Shown: positions 35,642 to 45,399 of the stretch, in pieces
Position numbering within the stretch: position 1 is the stretch's first letter
How the letters are laid out: each line of letters starts with the position of its first letter
Assembly (NCBI GenBank): GCA_013176395.1
Contig: JABMLP010000024.1
Coordinates: 124,001 to 188,000 of the forward strand
Source: Venturia oleaginea
Lineage: Eukaryota; Ascomycota; Dothideomycetes; Venturiales; Venturiaceae
Direction: 5' to 3'
DNA: 64,000 nt
Notes under the pieces: generated by a model
Databases searched by the model: none
Seen by the model: the letters and a program-made list of their open reading frames with translations, nothing else
Told to the model about the DNA's origin: nothing
Made by a program: the position numbers and the translations under genes

Positions 35642-36982
35642 GATTGATTGCCAACAGGGAAAGTTGTAGCACTCGTCGAGATACAAATAGTATTCCAGGT
35701 ATGTCCTTCAGTGTTTTCAGTCACTTTGTGAATCTGTAGCATTGACAGTGTTCAGTGATGTAGAGTCTCAGCCTTAATTCCGTCCGGGAGCGGTATCATA
35801 TTAACGTGACACTGGCAGCAGCCTGGCAATGACAACAACCTCGCACTTAGAATAACCGCATTCACCAAGCTGATTTTCGTATCATGCATACACTTGCAAT
35901 AGGCTTTTGTCAATGCTTCGAATCGTGAAGCATACGATAAAGCACAAACTTGCACATCAAGCGTTCGATATGGAAAGTAGCTGTGGGATAAGTCTATCGC
36001 TTCCAGACTAGCCATATCGATCTACTTGAAAGAGGCGAACGGGCAATTGCAGGTGGTAAATCTGAGCAAGCCGGGCGACTGGTTCAACGCATGTTTATGC
36101 AGGCGTAGCCCTTTTTGAAACTGGTATCATCAAGTCAACGGAGGCTGGCATTTAGTGTCCGGCCAGAGATCCAAATCCTCTTTGTCTGGATAATCTGGAG
36201 CCGACTCTCGCAATTTCAACATATGGGGGATCGATTCCTGTCTTCACCGTTTGCAAGCATTAGCGATAACTGCTCATCAATTGAGATGATCGGAAAAAGA
36301 AGAGATGGTCTGCCTGCAGTTACATTACGAAATACCGGCTTCCCTCGGTCTCATGCGTCGCCGAACACCAGAATTCCCTGCTTGGAATGTTTTGCTTTGT
36401 TATGGAGACCACCAACCTCATCTTGCCGATGTTTTTGGAATCTCTGTGCGACCCTCACCCCTTGCAGAAGGGCACGAACCGCCATCGTCACACCGAACCC
36501 ATGTGAAGCCACGCCTTGTGATCTCACGGCTAGGTCGATTGGAAACGGTTCCTGCGCAATGTCTTCCCGCGCCGAGCAAACGGGACGCGGCAAGCCTGCT
36601 TTCACCGCCTAGATGCCTGCAAGTTTGCACCATGGCCGTATGCGACCGTTGTAACTGTGCTGCGTTGCTGCTTTCAGCTGAAAGCGCAATGTTTGTCGTG
36701 GTGCATTCCTTTCTTCAAAAGTAGGTGCATTAGCAAACCTTGATGCAGCAGTGCGAACTGAGGATTGCCCCATCATTCACTGGCTAAAGTCTTTGCGCAG
36801 GAGGCGAAACGATGACAATCATGCATGCTGCCGATGTCGTGGTGTGAGGTCCGATGTTGACTAATCCAGCAGCGTCTGCGACGGTCAGAGCACGCGGGCG
36901 TGTTGAGGTTTTTGCAGATGTTGTGGAGCTACAACCAGACGTAGGATGCAGAGCAAGTCGCCAATGAACACTTACTAGAAAT
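35642..36982. other. Divergent intergenic region, AMP-ligase (-) / TmpA-like (+)
   Basis: This 1.34-kb region holds both promoters. Overlapping frames near 36115-36724 on both strands are GC-richer than their surroundings but have no recognised domain. They were not accepted. Confidence 0.4.
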
Positions 36983-39007
36983 ATGTGTAAGATGTCTCCG
37001 TTTGTTGTAAATCGATTTACATCTTCGCATCCTGTATTCCCCGACATGTCATCATTCCAAGAAGAAGTGACTGGTGCTCAAACTCAAAGCGGCCATGACA
37101 CAAGGATTCACAACGAAGCTCGACTTTCGACACTCACAGAATTCTCAGGAGCTACTTTGGGTCCTAGTACCGCGGGCCATGCAAACATTAACACTGCCCG
37201 AGAATCGATTGCGTCGGAAAAGAGCGTGGAGTCAAGGTGTACTGTGAAAGATAACTCTACAATATCTGCAAAACACGGAACCACAGTCACGAAAATGGAG
37301 CATATACCCAGTTTCACGGCAGGAGACATCATAGCATACAATGAACGACATGCGTCCACCGAACGCCACGAGCCAAAGCTCCCACAAACCAGGATAGCGA
37401 AGCTGTCCATGGACGCTTCCACCGTCTCCGAAGACTCTGAGCCCGAGAAAGACTTGGAACCCGGCCTGGATGGGCACGACGTTGCTTCGTGGGTGAACAA
37501 CAATGCTGTCGAAGAGCGCACACGAGAGCAGAACATATCAAGCTTGAGGAGCTCTGGGACGACACGATCTTTGGACTCGTTCAGTATTCCACTACCAAAT
37601 GAGAATCAGAGCAAATTTACTGGCCTCATGCAATTTACGTGGTTTTCTACGTACAGACGACTGTTTTCCGTTGTATTTGCGGGCAACTTGATTGCTATCA
37701 TTATCCTCACGTCGAAACTTTGGCCAACGACATTCAGGGACATCAATCTTTCGACCCTCGCGACGGCTGCTTCAGCCAATTTTGCGGTGGCCATTCTCAT
37801 CCGCCAGGATTACATATCGAATTCGCTTTATCACATCTGCTGGCGGATACCTCATTCCACCCATCCTCGAGTTCGCCAGGTGTTTGCAAAGGTCTATGAG
37901 CACGGTGGCGTTCATTCTGGGGCTGCCATGGCGGGCACATTTTGGTTTCTTATTCTCACAGCGGTCATTATCAAGTTCTATGTCGATCGGATATTGATGT
38001 CCATCCCCATCCTAACACTCACGTGTATTGTGATGTTCATTCTTGTCCTCATCATTACCTTTGCCTGGCCAAAGTCGCGCGCCAAGCAAGTGGTCAAAGA
38101 AAAGACGGATGACAAAGGAGCTACGAAGAAAAAGGAACGGTCGTCGCCAGGGCACGACCGCTTTGAGATGAGCCATCGTTTTGGGGGATGGCTCACCATT
38201 GCACTTTTCTGGGCAGAAGCTATGCTGCTAGTCGATCAGTCTCAAAAGACGAATCACACTTCTTTCAGCTCCGAATTGATCAGACTACCGACTTTCTGGT
38301 TCCTCGGCATTATCACAGTTCACCTTGTCCTCCCTTGGTTGCTCCTCCGCAAATGGACCTTCGAAGTAAAACAATGCTCCGATCACGCCATCCAACTTAG
38401 CACCAACCACAAACTCCCACCCCTCAGCGGTCTCGCCATTTCAGAATCACCACTCCTCGAATGGCATCCTTTCGCCACTTTCCCAAAAGTCGATGGCACC
38501 CCCGGAACCTCCATGATTGTCTCGGCCGTGGGCGACTGGACAAAACGCAACGTCTCCAACCCCAAGACTAGATACTGGGTCAAGGGATTCCCCAAAACCG
38601 GTGTCCTCTCCATGGCCTTGATCTTCAAAAAAGTCGTCGTCGTCACTACCGGTTCTGGAATCGGTCCCTGTCTCTCCCTCATGCTCGAAACGCATAAGAT
38701 TAAGAAGACGCAGATTGCTGCTATACTCTGGCAAGCGCATGATCCGCTTACGACGTATGGTGATGAGCTTGTGGGTAGGGTGTTTGATAGTTCGAGTCAA
38801 ACTGTTATTGTTGATTCGAAGCTTTTGAGGAGGAGGGGGGTCAAGACGGGGGTTGAGAAGCATTTGATTCCTATGGCGTTTAATTTGTTTGAGGAGTGTG
38901 GGGCTGAGGCTGTTTTTGTTATCTCGAATAAGGAGGTTACGAGGGGGATTGTTGATGGGTTGGAGAGGAGGGGGGTGCCGGCTTATGGGCCTATTTGGGA
39001 TTCCTGA
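36983..39007 (+). CDS. TmpA-like membrane flavoreductase (ferric-reductase-like)
   Basis: A single exon, 674 aa. Residues about 1-205 are Ser/Thr/Glu-rich and likely cytosolic and disordered. About six hydrophobic helices follow from residue 215: LFSVVFAGNLIAIIILTSKL, TFWFLILTAVIIKFYVD, IPILTLTCIVMFILVLIITF, WLTIALFWAEAMLLV, and FWFLGIITVHLVLPWLLL. The C-terminal half has EWHPFATFPK, then the nucleotide-binding motif VVVVTTGSGIGPCLSLML, and a final AVFVISNKEVTRGIVDGL, like NAD(P)H-dependent ferredoxin-reductase domains. This layout matches the TmpA family, whose Aspergillus nidulans member is a membrane flavoprotein needed for normal conidiation. The typical paired haem His pattern was not identified. 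ATG 37046 is an alternative start. Confidence 0.78.
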   Translation: MCKMSPFVVNRFTSSHPVFPDMSSFQEEVTGAQTQSGHDTRIHNEARLSTLTEFSGATLGPSTAGHANINTARESIASEKSVESRCTVKDNSTISAKHGTTVTKMEHIPSFTAGDIIAYNERHASTERHEPKLPQTRIAKLSMDASTVSEDSEPEKDLEPGLDGHDVASWVNNNAVEERTREQNISSLRSSGTTRSLDSFSIPLPNENQSKFTGLMQFTWFSTYRRLFSVVFAGNLIAIIILTSKLWPTTFRDINLSTLATAASANFAVAILIRQDYISNSLYHICWRIPHSTHPRVRQVFAKVYEHGGVHSGAAMAGTFWFLILTAVIIKFYVDRILMSIPILTLTCIVMFILVLIITFAWPKSRAKQVVKEKTDDKGATKKKERSSPGHDRFEMSHRFGGWLTIALFWAEAMLLVDQSQKTNHTSFSSELIRLPTFWFLGIITVHLVLPWLLLRKWTFEVKQCSDHAIQLSTNHKLPPLSGLAISESPLLEWHPFATFPKVDGTPGTSMIVSAVGDWTKRNVSNPKTRYWVKGFPKTGVLSMALIFKKVVVVTTGSGIGPCLSLMLETHKIKKTQIAAILWQAHDPLTTYGDELVGRVFDSSSQTVIVDSKLLRRRGVKTGVEKHLIPMAFNLFEECGAEAVFVISNKEVTRGIVDGLERRGVPAYGPIWDS

Positions 39008-41826
39008 GGGTATTGTACTATATTTTGGGGTTATGGGTGGTGTTTGGTGAATCCTCTCTTTTGGGAGTGTGGGTTGCAACATCGGGTTCCTTGTTATATA
39101 TCCTCTTCCTTTATGCTGAACATATTATGGCAATGTTGATATGAATACCCCATCGCAATCAATATTGATCCGAAAATTGTCTATGCCATGTTGCCTGGTG
39201 TAGGACTTTGCATGTTTTCCTTCTATTTTCCACTCACTTCATGTATATTTCCGCTCCACTCGAGCATATCCTCGAGTCCATACTATTCTTACTCAGTCAA
39301 CTACGAACAATGAATCAAGGTCTACCAATTCCCCTAGATTGCCAGGAATATCTCAACCGCCCAGTCTAGACACACACATACAAACCCAAATCATAAATTC
39401 CTCTGTCCAATTCGAAATAAAGCAAATGAAGTTAAATCGTATTTTAACAAAGTGGAAAACTTCGTAAAACAAGTCTCATCCAAAATCCATATCGCAACCT
39501 CGAAGCCACCGTCCACAAAAAACAACAGGGATATGTTATATACACCGTCCCACCACCCACCAGCATACCCCAGATCCATCTACATAAAATGCTCGATACT
39601 CTGAACACGGCCGGTCCCACCAAACCCACCCGAAAATCCTTTCTTCGCTCTGCTTTGTGTGTACAGTGCGTTACTGTACACCTATTCTCCCACCCAGGCA
39701 ACGGGGAATCACACACGCGTATTCCCGGAGATATGGGTTTAATCTTTGCCTTGTTTCCCCTCCCGGGATTTTTATCGTCGTACCGTCGTGTTCTTTGAGG
39801 ATTGCGCATTGTACTTGCTTATTTTCTATTTTGTGTGGTTGGAACTGAACGATCTTGTGAGAGAGGTGGAGGTACGGAGGACAGAGAGGGGAAGAGGTTT
39901 GCCACGCGTTGTGAGACGGGTGTGTTCGGTCGTACGAACTGGATTTCTGTGGAGGTATTTTCTTTGGAGGGATGGTGGGATAGAGGCTGTGGTCGCTGGA
40001 ATAGTGTTGTGTGGGGGAATGGGGTTAGTGGTTGTGTTACCTGCATATTGTACCTGGATCTTTATCGGGACTGGTATGAAGTTGTTTTTTTGGGCACTTG
40101 GACTTGGACTACGCTGTTTCTATCCAGCGGTGAAGAGGTTAGGATATTTTGAGCTCGTCATCGCTGAGTGGGTGGATACGTTTGATCCTGCCTCCCTTTT
40201 ATCCTTTTTTCAAAGTTGCGATTTATTTTGGTATTGTTGTGTTTGAGAAGGGCGACTGTGGAACCTCGATCATGTTCTGTGTGACGGGGAGGAGCTTTAT
40301 TCAGGTCGTGCTACGGATCAGGACTTGTCTGGGAGCGATGCAGGCGTAATCGCTATTGGGATTATTAGATTCTTCTTTTAGGTATGCGAGGTCTTTGAGA
40401 TTACGATTTGCGACATAGAACTACGGTGGTCATTTGGGAGATGATCGTCCTGTTCAATGGATTTTTAGTTCTAGGCATCCTGAGAATCGCTTGAATTGCA
40501 TCTTTGCATGCCCAACGACTCCAAAATATGTGGAATTGAGATGCTCATGCTCTGCCCTGGAACTTTCCAAATTCTCCGAGCTCCTGATAGCCCTCCACGA
40601 AAATCGTATCATGGCGGGCTTCAATAATGATCTCTTTCTCTTGTATAGTCATTCTATACCCGGTTGAACTCAGCCTAAGCAGTTTGTACTAGAGAATCGT
40701 AAGTAAGCTCGTTTACGGCCACAATAACGATATAGATCAGGTGATTGACCCTGAGATGAAGGGAGGCTTCCACTGCTACTTCGTCAACTATAGCTGGGTG
40801 TATGTGACTGTTCCAACTCCCGAGGGCATACGTCCATCAAAATGTATAGTCACGGGATCATATTGATGTCGGGAATGTATGGTAATTATGGATGAACTGT
40901 TGGCAAATTTATTGTAGAGAGTCGCCAGGAATTCATTAGCATGCTCGATGATGGTTTGAAAGAGTTGTAGTGAAAATAGGTTGATACTTTCGCAGATATG
41001 GATTGGCGGAACGACTTGCCCTTCAAGCCATACTTCAAGGACCAAGAGCAGGACTCATGTGTCCGATAGATCTCCAAAAAGATGATGAGAAGTGGTTCTA
41101 TTGATGAACAGGTGTGCGTGGTCGATGAAAAGGGGATGATGAAGGAGGAGGCTCGGTTGGGTGCTATACGAAAACGAAAACGAAAAATTATCATGGGCTT
41201 CGAGGCAATAGTTCTATTCTTAGGCCGACATTTGCCTTCTACCATTCGAGCTCGAGTTTCTCCCTCCAATCCATCAACATCATCTCATTCCATTCGAAGT
41301 TCATCGAGCGAAATTGACCTCGTATTATCTACACAATCACGTCCCAAAGTTCCTCAAAAAACAAATTCCAAAGTTGTTTTGACATACAATCCAGCGTCGT
41401 CGCCTGAACCCTCCTGATATCAAATTCAGGAACTCGCAGGCCACCACCACCACAACAATCGGACAATGGAACAAAACCAAGCCGCTTCGGCTGGACCATA
41501 TCGCCGTCTTACATGAATTTCTTCACGAGAGATAACAAATGGAGCAAATATAAGCCGGTACGGTCGTTCATCGTCCCCGCCTTGGACAATGTCTACCATA
41601 AATGGACAGCGCTGTGAGACATCTGCACATGGAGACGCCTTAGCGACCTGGATCGGAAGCTACTGTTGGAGATAAGTGGTCTCTGGAGTACGCGCGTTCC
41701 ATTTCCCGAGAATTGTTTGAGTATAAGACTAGAAATACCACGCAGTGCAATTGAACTCAGCATAAACATCGCAGACTGTTTCCCTAACATCACACATATC
41801 TTCTCTCCTCTTCTCACTTCGATATA
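39008..41826. other. Large intergenic stretch, no gene supported
   Basis: A 2.8-kb region. A 166-codon frame (39746-40246, +) is hydrophobic and Trp/Phe-rich, but it has no ATG until near its middle and no matching splice sites. A 111-codon ATG frame (41082-41417, +) is basic and Ser-rich with no recognised domain. Neither is convincing. Sequence near 39300-39600 is T/C-rich, consistent with untranslated flanks. The last ~100 bp (41740-41826, pyrimidine-rich CTTCTCTCCTCTTCTCAC) looks like the 5' flank of the NmrA-like gene. Confidence 0.4.
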
Positions 41827-43009
41827 ATGTCCAAAAAAATCATCGCCATCACCGGCATCAACGGCAACCAAGGAGGATCCGTAGTCTCCACCTTTCTCCA
41901 AACCCCAGGATGGACCGTTCGAGGCATTACCCGCTCCACTGAAAGCGCAAGTAGCAAAACCTGGTCCGAAAAGGGTGTTGACATGGTCCAAGCCGACCTC
42001 GATAAACCCGATGAGCTCGTCAAAGCTTTCCGCGGCGTCCATGCGATCTTTGCCGTTACCAATTTCTGGTAAGAATTTGGTGTTCCAGGAAACTGGGCAA
42101 AGGCGGGGCAGAGTGGAAAAGATATCAGGGAGATATGCTATGAGATTGAGGTGCAGAGAGGGAAGAACATGGTTGATGCTGCTGCTGTTGTTGACAAGGA
42201 AGGGGTCTTGGAGCGCCTAGTGTTGAGTGTTGTTCCATCTTCCCTGGAGAATAGTGGTGGCAAGATCAAGGGCAACTATCATTTCGATGATAAACGGGCT
42301 TGGGTTTGCTCGAGTTCTTCTTTAATTTCGTTCAATAGGCTGACTCAAAACCAATAGGTTACTCACCTTCGTCAAGCGCAGCCTCAGTTGGAGGCGAAAA
42401 TGTCCCTGTATCAGCCAAGTATATTCTTAACGAACTTCGATGCGGACGAAGCGAATCCACTCGTCAAGGCTAGTATACCCTCGATCTTCATGAAAAATCG
42501 AGAATTAACCGATGATAGAAACCAGACGGTACTCTGGCTATCCGCCTACCTGTTCGTTCGGACTCACCTATGCCCTTCATCCAGCCCGTGTTTGACAGCG
42601 GTATCTGTGTCAAAGCTCTGATTGAATCTGGGACACCAAAGAACCTGGCTGCGATGGGCAGCACGATGAGTTGGAAGGCTGTTTGTGAGCATCTGACCCG
42701 CGAATTTGCCGACCAGAATATCAAGTTTGTCTTTGAGCAAATTACTCCAGCCGTGTATGAGGCGATGGTTCCAGGCCCTGCTGGAGCAGAACTGGCGGTG
42801 ATGTGGCAGTGGATCGATGAGTATGGATATTTTGGTGTCGATGAGACTTATGTCTATCCGAAAGATGTAAGTACCTGGTCTGGGAAATGTTTGATGTATA
42901 CTAACCTTGACAGTTGGGAATTGAGAGCGAGATGACTACGGTAGAGCAAGTGATGACTCGGGCGGCTTGGACGAGACTTGTGGAATCTGCAAGAGGCGTT
43001 GATATATGA
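41827..43009 (+). pseudogene. NmrA-like NAD(P)-binding gene with one in-frame TAA
   Basis: Exons are 41827-42303, 42358-42472, 42526-42866 and 42914-43009, with introns of 54, 53, 47 and consistent phases. The reconstructed frame has 343 codons. It opens with a Rossmann motif (IIAITGINGNQGGSVV) and has DLDKPDELVKAFRGVHAIFA, EVQRGKNMVDAA, GNYHFDDKRA, LAIRLPVRSDSPMPFIQPVF and ALIESGTPKNLAAMGSTMSW, all typical of NmrA/HSCARG-like redox-sensing or isoflavone-reductase-like proteins. Codon 82 (42070-42072) is TAA, within NFW-stop-EFGVPGNWAKAGQSGKD. The frame and family similarity continue after it, and CAA to TAA would explain it. The stop overlaps a consensus donor GTAAGA (42069). Splicing to ATATCAG (42128) would remove exactly 60 nt in frame, giving a shorter but open reading frame. 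So it is either a nonsense allele or an exitron-like intron. Confidence 0.65.
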
Positions 43010-43500
43010 GACCCGTGTAAGCGGCTGGGTGACCTATTTGTAGCCTGTCTTCAACTCGCACATAGATGAACTGTGACAGACGCTTCAGTGTAGCTATGGT
43101 GCGTGGATAATCTACATTCAACGCCCTCCAACTCGACGTTGAATCTCCAAGTTTGATGTTTGCTTGCATAACTCCTAGCGATTTTAGCTTTAAACTCACA
43201 GTGATCAGCCAACTCGCGAACTCGACTTATTTACTTGGCTCTAAAACTGAGTGAGCAAGATCTATCTCGCTTCAGCCCACTTAACATTCGATATAGAAAA
43301 TTCGATTGAGCTCCTCAGACGCAAAGATACAGAGTATAAAGGCTTTTCAACCCAACTATTTCACTCCTCCCTCTATTTCCCCTACAACATCCAGACCTCT
43401 GTTCTTATCTCCAACACTTGCGCTTCTACGGCCAATAACAGCATCTCTTTTACACTGCATAGAAATCACCCGAAAACAGTCCCACCCGACGATTGCACCA
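43010..43500. other. Gap between the NmrA-like gene and the next orphan
   Basis: This 491-bp stretch contains the NmrA-like 3' flank and the presumed promoter of the gene at 43501. That promoter has a C/T-rich tract at 43360-43390 and CACC just before ATG 43501. No other coding signal is seen. Confidence 0.35.
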
Positions 43501-44063
43501 TGTCCCTGCGCGATACATCAACCACGGCAAGCAGTCCGTCGCAAGCTGGCTCAATGCGAAGAACAGACTCACCTCTGCCGGGGATGGCTGATGCGCTGGT
43601 GGCGCACCCGCGCCATGGAGATGGAGCTGGATGGGTGCCCGATGACTTGGAGACTCTGGAAAAACTGGAGAGATGTCGCAAGCGCTTTTGACTGAAGAGC
43701 AAAGGGTCTTTCCAGTACCAAGAGCTAGGCTCCATGATCGTCAAATTCACAGATTACATCGACAAGAAGGAGAAGGCGGGCTTGATCTTGACCCAGCAGG
43801 ACATGTCTTTGCTCAAGGCAGAGATCAAGAGGGCCGAAAACCGAGCGGATAGAGTGCAGATCCATTTCAACATTCCCGGAAACGGCTTGGGAGGAAGTGA
43901 TACAGGTAAATACAATGGACGGTGGGATTTTTGGTGTCTTTGTGAAATTAGTGTGCGGCGACTTGTGAAGTTCTTCGTGCAGTTCTTCGATTCACTTTCC
44001 AATCTCGATTCCAACCAATTTCACCGTCGCTACTTCCCTTTTCGGACGAAACCTCAATCTTGA
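43501..44063 (+). pseudogene. Unrecognised gene interrupted by one in-frame TGA
   Basis: No family is recognised. ATG 43501 (preceded by GATTGCACC) opens a frame with DDLETLEKLERCRKRF, then TGA at 43689-43691 (codon 63). It continues in the same frame as LKSKGSFQYQELGSMIVKFT and DYIDKKEKAGLILTQQDMSL, then LKAEIKRAENRADRVQIHFN. The two parts fit one amphipathic-helical protein. The frame is open to 44063, but a GTAAAT donor at 43906 suggests that coding may end or splice there. TGA is one C-to-T change from CGA (Arg), which would suit the basic RKRF/LKSK context. TGA followed by C is a relatively leaky stop context in general, though the strong CTA motif is absent (CTG here). A bypassing intron would need weak sites. 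Confidence 0.4.
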
Positions 44064-44193
44064 ATCTCAACAACTTCACCGCTATTTTCACACCTCACAA
44101 CCTCGTCATCACCCTCACAGCCTCATCTTTCGTAATATCTCATTGATCAAGAGCGTGGTGGCCACCTCATTCTCATCTATCTGCCCAAGCCTG

Positions 44194-45399
44194 ATGACTT
44201 CACAGACGACAGATCTTGAAGCTCTCCTAGATAGCAAGGTTCTTGAGGGTCTTCTATTGGACACTGACCGTCTTCAACATCGCCTGTCACAGTTACGCTC
44301 TCGCAAAACTACGCCCGAGTTGCGCCGAGATCACACGACTCTCGCTCCTCCCAAGAATCGCCTTTCTCTCCGCGAAGCTCAACCTCAGAACGGCGAGCAG
44401 AACGTCATGCCAAGCGGTATGGTCACTCGCTCCCAGACGTTCCGTACCACTACTCAGATCAACCTTACCGCGATAACGTCCGAGGAGCCACTTGTTCAAG
44501 ATGGCCGTCAGCAAGCTCACTCTGTCGAGCTAAGCACGCCCGAAGTGATACGTACCAATAGTCTTAACACACCAAAGCCGGGCTCCCATTTTCTTTTGTC
44601 TCTCGACCAGATTGAGATCGCTCGATGGAAACCTTCTGATCCCAAGACACTAGAAGTGCTTCAGTCCCGCTCCACTGTTGCAAAGCAGCAGAGCTGGAAC
44701 CATGCTGAGCTCGCCGACCTTGTTATCAAACTGGCGAAAGAAAACGACTGGCACCAACACAAGGAGGCCATGTCTGAATTGTCTGAGCAAGAGAGGTACT
44801 GGGCATCTATCGATGAAGAAGCTGATCAAGGACCTGCTCACCTTCGCAATGCTCTTGAGTCTGCCAACATCCGCATCAAAGAGCTGGGGGAATCTGCTTA
44901 TTACTTGACACAGGATGCTGAATACTGGCAGGAAGAGTACGAAATCATGGAGGCTGTCAACGAAGAGCTCGGGGAAGACAATGAGGCATTGCAAGATGAG
45001 GTCATCGAGCTGCAGGCTAAATTCAAGCAGCTGCAGGATTCGAAGGCCGCAGAATCGAAACAAGAAGACAGCGTCCAGGCAATCTTGCAACAGGGAGAGA
45101 GTGCGGTCAAGGCAAAGATGGCTAAAGAACGAGAAGAGATGAATGCAAAGATGGAGCAAGAGAGGGTTGCCATCAAAGCCAGGTTGGATAGGGGCCACAC
45201 CGAGCTAAAGGCTAAGATGGAGGCCGAGAAGTCCTGGATGAAGGCACGTCTAGAGTCGGAGCGCGATGGAGAGAAAGTGAGGCTCTCGTCTCTCAAGAGG
45301 AAGCTGGCTTTGATGCTGGCTGAAGAGGATGAAGGCGAGGCGTATAGGGTGAAGTATTCTTCCATGAAGCGATCTGTATTGTTGATGTTGGCGGAGTGA
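44194..45399 (+). CDS. Coiled-coil protein of unknown function
   Basis: A single exon, 401 aa, no recognised family. The N-terminal ~180 residues are Ser/Thr/Gln-rich with TPKPGSHFLLSLDQIEIARW. From about residue 210 to the end it is strongly helical. It has heptad-like Leu/Ile/Glu spacing (EEYEIMEAVNEELGEDNEAL) and a tail with a repeated KAKM/KARL-Glu-Arg pattern. Two copies of a KRxLALMLAE / KRSVLLMLAE motif close the protein. ATG 44194 is the first ATG of the frame. The frame is open for 17 codons upstream without an ATG. It is probably an oligomeric scaffold-like protein, but role and partner cannot be told. Confidence 0.6.
   Translation: MTSQTTDLEALLDSKVLEGLLLDTDRLQHRLSQLRSRKTTPELRRDHTTLAPPKNRLSLREAQPQNGEQNVMPSGMVTRSQTFRTTTQINLTAITSEEPLVQDGRQQAHSVELSTPEVIRTNSLNTPKPGSHFLLSLDQIEIARWKPSDPKTLEVLQSRSTVAKQQSWNHAELADLVIKLAKENDWHQHKEAMSELSEQERYWASIDEEADQGPAHLRNALESANIRIKELGESAYYLTQDAEYWQEEYEIMEAVNEELGEDNEALQDEVIELQAKFKQLQDSKAAESKQEDSVQAILQQGESAVKAKMAKEREEMNAKMEQERVAIKARLDRGHTELKAKMEAEKSWMKARLESERDGEKVRLSSLKRKLALMLAEEDEGEAYRVKYSSMKRSVLLMLAE

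Noticed and set aside
36115..36724. Overlapping frames on both strands between the ligase and TmpA-like genes
   Set aside because: Competing frames of similar length and no domain. Likely promoter or intergenic sequence of higher GC.
39746..40246. A 166-codon hydrophobic plus-strand frame
   Set aside because: No ATG until near its middle, no splice sites to supply a start, and no recognisable family.
41082..41417. A 111-codon ATG frame, basic and Ser-rich
   Set aside because: Low complexity, overlapping frames on the other strand, no motif or intron support.
5657..44063. Genetic-code reassignment as the cause of the five in-frame stops
   Set aside because: All three stop codons interrupt genes here, and all three also terminate intact genes in the same window, so no single codon is reassigned.
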